Below are positions 1-5,129 of a DNA stretch of 6,592 nucleotides, one piece after another (position 1 is the stretch's first letter; each line of letters begins with the position of its first letter). The notes beneath the pieces are model-generated. The model saw nothing but the letters and a program-made list of their open reading frames with translations. It made no database searches and had not been told where the DNA came from. The DNA is from an uncultured Alphaproteobacteria bacterium. Lineage in GTDB: Bacteria; Pseudomonadota; Alphaproteobacteria; CAKMZR01. Both the position numbers and the translations under genes were made by a program. The stretch spans positions 1-6,592 of the forward strand of contig CAKMZR010000092.1 of the NCBI GenBank assembly GCA_929200455.1, in the 5' to 3' direction.

Positions 1-74
1 GTGTGGGTTGAGGGGTTATGGTGTGGGTTGAGGGGTTATGGTGTGGGTTGAGGGGTTATGGTGTGGGTTGAGGG
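1..74. repeat. 20-bp tandem repeat, 3.7 copies, covering the 3' end of gluQ
   Basis: The unit gtgtgggttgaggggttatg occurs three times without mismatch (1-20, 21-40, 41-60), followed by its first 14 bases at 61-74. The array touches the left edge, so it may continue outside the window. It lies inside the 3' end of the minus-strand gluQ frame and supplies the last residues and the stop codon (16-18). Because 20 is not a multiple of 3, successive copies are read in different frames. On the + strand each unit carries a GGG and a GGGG run. Confidence 0.95.
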
Positions 75-984
75 GGTTGTAGTGTTGAGAGAAGTTTTGG
101 AAGGCATCGAGGCAGGGTTTGTAGAGGTTATAGACGGCTTGGAGGACGTCGTCTTTGGTTTTTCCTTTTTTTCGCCATTCGTGAAGAGCGGTATCGCCAT
201 TTCTTTTTGACAGCTTGCGTCCTTTTTCATTTTTTATCAAGCCATGATGCAAGTAGAGGGGAGGTTGAAAGTTGAGAAGGATTTGTAGGATTCTGTGGAT
301 GTAGGTGGAGTGGAGGAGGTCTTCGCCTCGTACGATGAGGGGTATGCGTTGTTCGGCGTCGTCGACGACGCTTGCGAGGTGGTAACTGATTTGGAGGGTG
401 TGTTGGTTTTCTTGTCGTGCGATGACGATATCGTTTCCTTTTTGGATTTGGATTGAGGGATGTCCTTTTATGATGTCGTGGAAGGAGACGGTTTGGGGGT
501 GTGCAGAGAGGAAGGCGCGGGAGTCGAGTCGCCAAGAGAAGGGTTGATTTTGAGCAATTTTTTTTTGGATTGAGGGATGTGACAAGTGTCGGCAAGTTCC
601 TGGGTAGAACGGCAGGTGGTTTTGAGGTGTTTTTTCTGTTGATTTGAGGAGGTTTTGGGTGACGTGTTTTCGTGAGCAAAAGCAGGGGAAGACGTACTTT
701 TTTTGGATGAGTTGGTTGAGGTGTTGTTGGTAGAGGTGTGTGCGATTGCTTTGGGTGATGATGGGTTTTTTGATGTGGCATTCTAGCCATTTGAGGTCTT
801 CGAGTAGGGCGTCTACGAAGTGATTTTTGGCTCTTGAGGTATCGATATCTTCGATTCTGAGGATGAAACCTTGTCCGATGGCGTTGCAAAGGAGGGCGGA
901 GAGTCCGTGTCCGAGATGGAGGAATCCTGATGGTGTGGGTGCAAACCGTGTGGTGAGGTCAGAGGGTTTGAGAAGGGTAACCAT
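16..984 (-). CDS. gluQ: Glutamyl-Q tRNA(Asp) synthetase
   Basis: This is a 322-residue class I synthetase-like protein related to the catalytic half of glutamyl-tRNA synthetase. The family activates glutamate and attaches it to queuosine at position 34 of tRNA(Asp) in the cytoplasm. Visible marks are the FAPTPSGFLHLGH signature with HLGH at residues 23-26, RIEDIDTSR at 43-51, YHLASVVDDA at 201-210, and the second ATP-binding motif KLSKR at 257-261. Cys101 and Cys103 with Tyr127 and Cys131 fit the zinc site typical of GluQ and argue against discriminating GluRS, as does the lack of an anticodon-binding domain. The ATG at 982-984 puts the signature at the usual distance from the N-terminus, although no clear ribosome binding site precedes it. 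The last 18 or so residues, rich in Pro, Thr, His and Asn, are encoded by the 20-bp array and are not a family feature. It lies 129 bases downstream of recA on the same strand. Confidence 0.88.
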   Translation of the reverse strand: MVTLLKPSDLTTRFAPTPSGFLHLGHGLSALLCNAIGQGFILRIEDIDTSRAKNHFVDALLEDLKWLECHIKKPIITQSNRTHLYQQHLNQLIQKKYVFPCFCSRKHVTQNLLKSTEKTPQNHLPFYPGTCRHLSHPSIQKKIAQNQPFSWRLDSRAFLSAHPQTVSFHDIIKGHPSIQIQKGNDIVIARQENQHTLQISYHLASVVDDAEQRIPLIVRGEDLLHSTYIHRILQILLNFQPPLYLHHGLIKNEKGRKLSKRNGDTALHEWRKKGKTKDDVLQAVYNLYKPCLDAFQNFSQHYNPLNPHHNPSTHTITPQPTP

Positions 985-1113
985 AGCAATTTGAGGGTGA
1001 GGGCTGGATTTGGTTTGTGTGGTCTTTTATGGGGAGGTGGTTTTGAATCGTGTTGGAGGCAGGAGAGCAGGAGAGAGGAGGAGTTGGAAGGAAGGTGTGG
1101 GAGAAGAGGGGGT
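985..1113. other. Intergenic gap between recA and gluQ
   Basis: This 129-base gap is strongly purine-rich on the + strand between about 1060 and 1113, so pyrimidine-rich in the sense of recA and gluQ. It includes a short tandem duplication of gcaggaga near 1069-1084. I see no hairpin followed by a T-run after recA, no tRNA, and no convincing promoter for gluQ. Read-through from recA into gluQ is therefore possible but not shown. Confidence 0.6.
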
Positions 1114-2175
1114 TTAGGAATTGGAAAGCGGTATTTCTGGTTCTGTTTCCGGTTCTTGAGGAGAGGTGTCAGAGAGCATGGCTTCGGATATGATGCCGGC
1201 TTCTTTCATGATGTGGTTTCTGAGGGCTTCAGATTTTTCGGGGTTGTTACGCATAAATTCGATGGCGGAATCGCGTCCTTGTCCGATGCGTTCTTTGCCG
1301 TAAGAGAACCAAGATCCGCTTTTTTCGACCATATTGGCGGCAACACCGAGATCGACGAGTTCCCCGAAAAAGGAGATTCCGCTTCCATAAAGGATGTCGA
1401 AGTTGACGACTCGGAAGGGTGGTGCGACTTTATTTTTTACGACTTTGACTTTGGTTTGGTTTCCGACGATGTCTTCTTTTTTCTTGATGGAACCGATACG
1501 TCGGATGTCGAGTCGCACGCTTGCGTAGAATTTGAGGGCGTTTCCTCCGGTGGTGGTTTCCGGGCTCCCAAACATGACGCCGATTTTCATACGGATTTGG
1601 TTGATGAAGATGACCATGCAGTTAGTGCGTTTGATATTTCCGGCGAGTTTTCGCAGAGCTTGGCTCATGAGTCGGGCTTGAGTGCCTACGTGGGTGTCGC
1701 CCATTTCGCCTTCGAGTTCGGATCGGGGTACGAGGGCGGCAACGGAATCGACAACGAGGACATCGAGGGCTCCTGATCGGACGAGGGTGTCTGTAATTTC
1801 AAGAGCCTGTTCGCCTGTATCCGGCTGTGAGATGAAGAGGTCGTCGATATTGACGCCGAGTTTTTTTGCATAGCTGGGTTCGAGAGCATGTTCTGCATCG
1901 ATGAAGGCACACGACCCTCCATTTTTTTGTGCTTCTGCGATGACGTGGAGGGCGAGGGTTGTTTTTCCTGAGCTTTCGGGTCCGTAGATTTCGATGATGC
2001 GTCCTTTTGGGAGTCCGCCGACGCCAAGGGCGATGTCGAGACCGAGAGAGCCTGTAGAGACGACGTCAATATCAAGGGCTTCTCTTTGCCCAAGTCGCAT
2101 GACAGAGCCTTTTCCAAACTGACGTTCTATCTGAGAGAGAGCGGCTTCAAGTGCTTTTTCTTTGTCATTGCTCAT
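1114..2175 (-). CDS. recA: Recombinase RecA
   Basis: RecA coats single-stranded DNA, drives ATP-dependent strand exchange in homologous recombination, and stimulates LexA self-cleavage in the SOS response. The 353-residue protein has the usual length. The Walker A motif GPESSGKTT is at residues 65-73 and Walker B ends in VVDS with Asp143. The DNA-binding loop region runs from INQIRMKIGVMFGSPETTTGG to about residue 211, followed by KFYASVRLDIRRIG. The short C-terminal tail (about 336-353) is rich in Glu, Asp and Pro, as in other RecA proteins. The start ATG (2173-2175) is preceded by AAGGGA on the coding strand at a 7-base spacing. The gene appears intact and no key residue is missing. Synonymous codons end mostly in C or A, following the strand composition bias. 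Confidence 0.98.
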   Translation of the reverse strand: MSNDKEKALEAALSQIERQFGKGSVMRLGQREALDIDVVSTGSLGLDIALGVGGLPKGRIIEIYGPESSGKTTLALHVIAEAQKNGGSCAFIDAEHALEPSYAKKLGVNIDDLFISQPDTGEQALEITDTLVRSGALDVLVVDSVAALVPRSELEGEMGDTHVGTQARLMSQALRKLAGNIKRTNCMVIFINQIRMKIGVMFGSPETTTGGNALKFYASVRLDIRRIGSIKKKEDIVGNQTKVKVVKNKVAPPFRVVNFDILYGSGISFFGELVDLGVAANMVEKSGSWFSYGKERIGQGRDSAIEFMRNNPEKSEALRNHIMKEAGIISEAMLSDTSPQEPETEPEIPLSNS

Positions 2176-2374
2176 GAGGGGTTCCCTTTTGGTTTGGTGT
2201 GGGTTGTTGGGTTTGTATTCATGTGTTTTCTCCGTCCTTGTCTTTTTGTGAAGTTTCCCACTCCTTTTTTTGGCCTTTTTTTGTCCCGTTTTTTCCTGCC
2301 CTTTTTTCCTTATCTAAGTTTGCAAATCCGATTCCTCACTGTACCAAAAAAAATGCATTAAAAACAGAAGAGGT
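2176..2374. other. recA upstream region with spaced A/T-tracts
   Basis: This 199-base gap separates recA from the J-protein gene upstream of it on the same strand. On the + strand it holds T-runs at 2243-2247, 2265-2271, 2276-2282, 2289-2294 and 2302-2307, and an A-run at 2346-2353. The four central runs are spaced roughly 11 to 13 bases apart, close to one helical turn. The recA leader would thus be purine-rich. There is no clear terminator hairpin for the upstream gene and no confident -35/-10 pair. TTGCAA on the recA strand near 2330 is the nearest -35-like hexamer, but no good -10 follows. Confidence 0.55.
2181..2195 (-). promoter_or_regulatory. Possible degenerate LexA (SOS) box upstream of recA
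   Basis: On the recA coding strand this stretch reads AAAC-N7-GAAC, on the + strand GTTC-N7-GTTT. It matches seven of eight fixed positions of the alphaproteobacterial LexA direct repeat GAAC-N7-GAAC. It lies only 6 to 20 bases before the recA start codon and overlaps the ribosome binding site, which is closer than usual. A seven-of-eight match in about 200 bases could arise by chance. Confidence 0.22.
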
Positions 2375-3109
2375 TTAGGAAGAAAGAAGGGAGTCTCGAG
2401 CTTGATTGATCATGGTTGCCAGATAGTTGGATCCTCCCTTGTCAGGATGAAGTTGAGAAATGAGTCGCTTATGGGCTTTGAGGATCATATCACGAGAAGC
2501 ATTACCTTCTGAAAGCCCCAAGATGTCGAGAGCCTGTTTTCTTTCCATTTTGTTTTTTGTTTCTGAAGAATGGGTCTCATGATGAGTCTTGTGTTCGGAG
2601 AAGGAGTCATGAGGATGAAGGGGAGAAGCCCGACAAAAGGCAACAAGCAGGTCTTGAGCCTTTGGGTCATGGTCTTCGAGGTATTGGTAGAGAGAGAGGA
2701 CGTGTTCATGAGAAAGAGAAGATAATTTTTGATTTTTCGTGGGGTGTGGAAAAGGCGGGGAAGGGAGGTCTTTATTGAGGAAACCGTCGATGGAAAGTTC
2801 TTGATTGATTTTTTTTGTTTCGAGGGTGATGGTTTCGGAAGAGAGTCGGGAGACGGCATGTTCTTGCCATTGTTGGAAGAGTCTTCGTAGATACAGAGCA
2901 CGTCCGATCCAAGGGAAGAGAGCGGAGGCTGTGATCCATATCCAAGACCATTTTCCTGAAACGATGAGGAAGAGGGTTCCGAAGACGGCGAAGATGGCAA
3001 GAGCGAAGATGAGTCCGAGGAGGAGTTTTTTCGGGGGCGTGCGAAGGACGATGACGAAGAGGATATAGAGAATGACGAGAGCGAGAAGGATCCATAAGAG
3101 TCCTATCAT
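2375..3109 (-). CDS. Membrane-anchored J-domain protein, Tim14/Pam18-like
   Basis: This is a 244-residue protein with two parts. The N-terminus (about 1-22, 30-51 and perhaps 53-72) is hydrophobic and should form two or three membrane segments. A charged, low-complexity linker with many His, Ser and Glu follows. The C-terminal J-domain occupies about 190-244 and has the HPDKGG motif at 221-226. The HPD tripeptide is what J-proteins use to stimulate the ATPase of an Hsp70 such as DnaK. The J-domain ends directly after a YLATMINQARDSLL segment, as in mitochondrial Tim14/Pam18 and its alphaproteobacterial relatives, and there is no zinc-finger or substrate-binding domain as in DnaJ. A membrane-tethered co-chaperone role is inferred. 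The ATG overlaps the lpd stop codon (ATGA, 3106-3109) and has no good ribosome binding site, so translation is probably coupled to lpd. No established gene symbol is assigned. Confidence 0.85.
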   Translation of the reverse strand: MIGLLWILLALVILYILFVIVLRTPPKKLLLGLIFALAIFAVFGTLFLIVSGKWSWIWITASALFPWIGRALYLRRLFQQWQEHAVSRLSSETITLETKKINQELSIDGFLNKDLPSPPFPHPTKNQKLSSLSHEHVLSLYQYLEDHDPKAQDLLVAFCRASPLHPHDSFSEHKTHHETHSSETKNKMERKQALDILGLSEGNASRDMILKAHKRLISQLHPDKGGSNYLATMINQARDSLLSS

Positions 3110-4521
3110 GAAGAGATGCTCATGTTGTGAATTTTTTTGGCGGCTTCTTTGACGGTTTCGTTGAGGGTGGGATGGGCGTGATTGGTACGTGCGAGGTCTT
3201 CACTTGATCCGCGGTATGCCATGACGGCGGTGACTTCATGGATGAGGTTTCCGGCTTGGGGTCCGATGATGTGAGCCCCAAGGATAGTGTCGGTGTCGGC
3301 ACATGCGAGTATTTTGACGAATCCGTCAGTTTCATTCATAGCCATAGCCCGTCCATTGGCGGCGAAGGAGGCTTTTCCTGCTTTGTAGGCTATTTTTTGT
3401 TCTTTGAGTTGTTCTTCTGTGTTTCCGACGGATGCGACTTCTGGCTCTGTATAGATGATGCTGGGAATGGAGAGGTAGTCGACATGTCCTTTTTGTCCTG
3501 CGAGGGATTCGACGAGGGCGATGGCCTCTTCTTCTGCTTTGTGTGCGAGCATGGCCCCCCCGATGCAATCGCCAATGGCGTAGATTCCATGACATGAGGT
3601 TTGGAAATGGTCATCGACGGGAATGAATCCGTGGGCGTCGGTGGTGATGCCGACATTTTTGGTGTCGAGATTTTCTGTAGCAGGGCGTCTTCCGATGGCG
3701 ATGAGGAGTTTGTCGGCGGTGAAGGAGGAAGATTTGGAGTCATCGTCTGCGTTAACGGCTTCGATGATGACAGATTTTTTTTGGATTTTGGCTTGGGTGA
3801 CTTTTGTGCGGAAGTGGAAGGAGAATCCTTGTTTTGTGAGGGATTTATGGAATGCTTTTGTGAGTTCTTTGTCCATACCTGGTGTGAGGGTGTTGAGGTA
3901 TTCGATGACGGAGACTTTGGCACCGAGTCGTCTATAGACAGAACCGATTTCGAGTCCGATGACGCCGCCTCCGACGACGACGAGGTGTTCGGGTACTTCT
4001 TGGAAGTCGAGGGCTCCTGTGGAAGAGACGATCATGGATTCATCGATGGAGATTCCTGGCAGGGGAGAGGGAGAGGAACCCGTGGCGATGATGATGGCTT
4101 TTTTTGCTTGGATTTCTGAAGTTTTTCCGTCTGGGTGTTTGAGGGAGACGGTATTTTTGTCTTTGAGGGAGGCTTGAGCGTGAAATCCTTTGATTCCTTG
4201 TTGGGAGAAGAGGAAAGCGATACCTTTTTGAAGTTTTTGGACGATAGAATTTTTTCTATCTCTGATGTCTTTGAAGTTGAAGGATGCTTTGGCTTTGATA
4301 CCGTGTATTTCTGATTCTTCTTGGATGCGGTGGTAGAAGGCGGAGCTTTCGAGGAGGGCTTTTGAAGGTATGCACCCGACGTTGAGGCAAGTGCCGCCGA
4401 AAGAGGGTCTTGAGTCGCAACATGCGACGGAAAAGCCGAGTTGGGCTGCACGGATGGCGGCGACGTATCCTGCGGGTCCGGCTCCGATGATGATGAGGTC
4501 GTAATGTTCTGTAGCGTTCAT
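3106..4521 (-). CDS. lpd: Dihydrolipoamide dehydrogenase (E3)
   Basis: The protein reoxidises the dihydrolipoyl groups of 2-oxoacid dehydrogenase complexes, and of the glycine cleavage system where present, passing electrons via FAD to NAD+. The 471-residue length is normal. The FAD-binding GAGPAG is at 13-18. The redox-active disulfide GGTCLNVGC has Cys45 and Cys50 and is followed by IPSKALL. The NAD-binding GGGVIGLE is at 184-191 and the second FAD motif AIGDCIGG is near 315-322. The dimer-interface catalytic pair is His450 and Glu455 in HPTLNE. All motifs for an active E3 are present. The ATG at 4519-4521 gives the standard N-terminus, although only a weak CGGA precedes it. No E1 or E2 gene lies next to it in this window: folB is divergent upstream and the J-protein overlaps downstream. 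It could therefore serve several complexes, but that is inference from context. Confidence 0.97.
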   Translation of the reverse strand: MNATEHYDLIIIGAGPAGYVAAIRAAQLGFSVACCDSRPSFGGTCLNVGCIPSKALLESSAFYHRIQEESEIHGIKAKASFNFKDIRDRKNSIVQKLQKGIAFLFSQQGIKGFHAQASLKDKNTVSLKHPDGKTSEIQAKKAIIIATGSSPSPLPGISIDESMIVSSTGALDFQEVPEHLVVVGGGVIGLEIGSVYRRLGAKVSVIEYLNTLTPGMDKELTKAFHKSLTKQGFSFHFRTKVTQAKIQKKSVIIEAVNADDDSKSSSFTADKLLIAIGRRPATENLDTKNVGITTDAHGFIPVDDHFQTSCHGIYAIGDCIGGAMLAHKAEEEAIALVESLAGQKGHVDYLSIPSIIYTEPEVASVGNTEEQLKEQKIAYKAGKASFAANGRAMAMNETDGFVKILACADTDTILGAHIIGPQAGNLIHEVTAVMAYRGSSEDLARTNHAHPTLNETVKEAAKKIHNMSISS

Positions 4522-4552
4522 AATCCGTGGCTTTTAGAGGAGGGTTTGTGGT

Positions 4553-4621
4553 ATGGATAGTCTCACGGTGTTGTTGTATTTGTCAAGGTGGTTAAGCGAG
4601 AGGGCGTGTTTATGGTTATGA
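4553..4621 (+). CDS. Possible 22-residue leader ORF before folB
   Basis: An ATG at 4553 opens a 22-codon frame, beginning MDSLTVLLYL and ending in ACLWL, that stops with TGA at 4619-4621. It has the strongest ribosome binding site in the window: AGAGGAGGG at 4536-4544, 8 bases before the ATG. Its stop overlaps an in-frame folB ATG (4618) as ATGA, which would allow translational coupling. The peptide is hydrophobic with two basic residues and shows no obvious attenuation codon run. The + strand is G-rich, so purine-rich ribosome-site lookalikes are expected by chance. The peptide matches no family I recognise. Confidence 0.3.
   Translation: MDSLTVLLYLSRWLSERACLWL
4581..4587 (-). promoter_or_regulatory. 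Candidate -35 element for lpd
   Basis: The minus strand reads CTTGACA here, a full match to the alphaproteobacterial -35 consensus and 60 bases upstream of the lpd start codon. The best -10-like partner, CTATCC at 4555-4560 on the minus strand, is about 21 bases away instead of the usual 17, so only the -35 half is convincing. The site lies inside the folB leader region, so the two divergent genes would have overlapping control sequences. Confidence 0.28.
4598..4604 (+). promoter_or_regulatory. Ribosome binding site choosing the folB start
   Basis: GAGAGGG lies 7 bases upstream of the ATG at 4612. This favours that start over the earlier in-frame GTG at 4588, which would place the motif inside the gene. 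It also favours 4612 over the ATG at 4618, for which the spacing would be 13. Confidence 0.6.
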
Positions 4622-4995
4622 AGGAAAAGAAGAGGACCTATCGGATGTCTTTGCATGGAGTGAAGGTGGCGGCGCGTTTGGGATTGCGTGATCATGAGCA
4701 AAAGACGCCGCAACCGCTTGAGATGGATGTGGACTTGGAGGTGCGGTGTCCGTTGGTGTTTGAGGAGGAGCATATTTCGCGTGAGGTTCCGAGTTACAGT
4801 GACATTCGGAGTCTTCTTATAGAGGCAGTGACGACTTCGCACACGCCTCTTCTTGAGACGTTGGCTTTGAGGCTTGTGGATCTGTGTCTACAAGAGCCTG
4901 GTGTGGAGAGGGTTTGTCTGAAGCTTTCGAAGCCTATGGCCTTGAAGGGCGGGGTTGCGTCTGTGACTTTTGAGGGTGAGAAGGAGGGTGCGTGA
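4612..4995 (+). CDS. folB: Dihydroneopterin aldolase
   Basis: FolB cleaves 7,8-dihydroneopterin to 6-hydroxymethyl-7,8-dihydropterin and glycolaldehyde, an early cytoplasmic step in folate synthesis. With the start at 4612 the product is 127 residues, within the family range. Recognisable segments are GLRDHEQKTPQPLEMDVDL near the N-terminus, PSYSDI at 60-65, LLETLALRL at 80-88, and LKLSKPMAL near the C-terminus. By comparison with known FolB, Glu29, Tyr62, Glu82 and Lys107 correspond to the conserved active-site positions. It is the only confident gene on the + strand here. It is divergent from lpd and convergent with icd. Its codons end mostly in G or T, the reverse of the minus-strand genes. 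Other possible starts are GTG 4588 and ATG 4618. No other folate gene is adjacent, so the assignment rests on the protein alone. Confidence 0.88.
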   Translation: MVMKEKKRTYRMSLHGVKVAARLGLRDHEQKTPQPLEMDVDLEVRCPLVFEEEHISREVPSYSDIRSLLIEAVTTSHTPLLETLALRLVDLCLQEPGVERVCLKLSKPMALKGGVASVTFEGEKEGA

Positions 4996-5033
4996 GGGTA
5001 TTTTGGGGAGACGTGAGGGTATTTGAGGGAGGC
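4992..5033. repeat. 21-bp direct tandem duplication after folB
   Basis: Two adjacent 21-base units, 4992-5012 and 5013-5033, both begin gtgagggtattt and differ at only a few of the remaining nine positions. The first copy begins inside the folB stop region (TGA 4993-4995). The period is a multiple of 3. Confidence 0.8.
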
Positions 5034-5129
5034 GTCGAGTCTGCGACTCTTGAGTCTGTGACTCTTGGGTCTGTGACTCTTGGGTCTGTGACTCTTGGGT
5101 CTGTGACTCTTGAGTCCGCGACTCTTTAG
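4992..5129 (+). CDS. Possible 45-residue repeat-encoded ORF overlapping the folB stop
   Basis: A GTG at 4992 overlaps the folB stop codon as GTGA and opens a 45-codon frame that ends with TAG at 5127-5129. It translates the two 21-bp units as related heptads (RVFWGDV and RVFEGGV) and the six 15-bp units as the pentapeptide [E/G]S[V/A]TL repeated six times. AAGGAGGG at 4981-4988 precedes the GTG, but the 3-base spacing is short. No family is recognised. Open frames through repeats whose period is a multiple of 3 arise easily, so this may be only a consequence of the arrays. Confidence 0.2.
   Translation: MRVFWGDVRVFEGGVESATLESVTLGSVTLGSVTLGSVTLESATL
5037..5126. repeat. Six 15-bp self-complementary tandem repeats between folB and icd
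   Basis: Six contiguous 15-base units follow the pattern G(A/G)GTC-NNN-GACTC-TT. Unit 1 is gagtctgcgactctt (5037-5051), unit 2 gagtctgtgactctt, units 3 to 5 gggtctgtgactctt, and unit 6 gagtccgcgactctt (5112-5126). GAGTC and GACTC are reverse complements, so each unit can fold into a 5-bp stem with a 3-base loop. In units 3 to 5 the A-to-G change leaves a G-U pair in RNA. Neighbouring units can also pair. The array ends on the first base of the icd stop codon, between two converging genes, where it could end transcription or block opposing polymerases. Neither role is shown, and no long T-run follows. Confidence 0.93.

Noticed and set aside
1..74. CRISPR-like or telomere-like repeat
   Set aside because: The units are directly contiguous without spacers, and three copies in a coding end do not make a telomere. 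An ordinary minisatellite explains it.
991..1776. Long open frame of 261 codons on the + strand opposite recA
   Set aside because: It starts with TTG, overlaps recA almost completely and shows no recognisable protein. The C/A-ending codons of recA leave few stops on the opposite strand, so a shadow frame is expected.
3238..4119. Two consecutive + strand open frames opposite lpd (3238-3597 and 3601-4119)
   Set aside because: Their products are acidic, low-complexity strings with no family signature. They are explained by the same codon bias on the opposite strand.
5037..5126. CRISPR array or REP-type mobile repeat
   Set aside because: There are no unique spacers between units, the 15-base unit is too short for a CRISPR repeat, and no associated transposase or cas gene is in the window.
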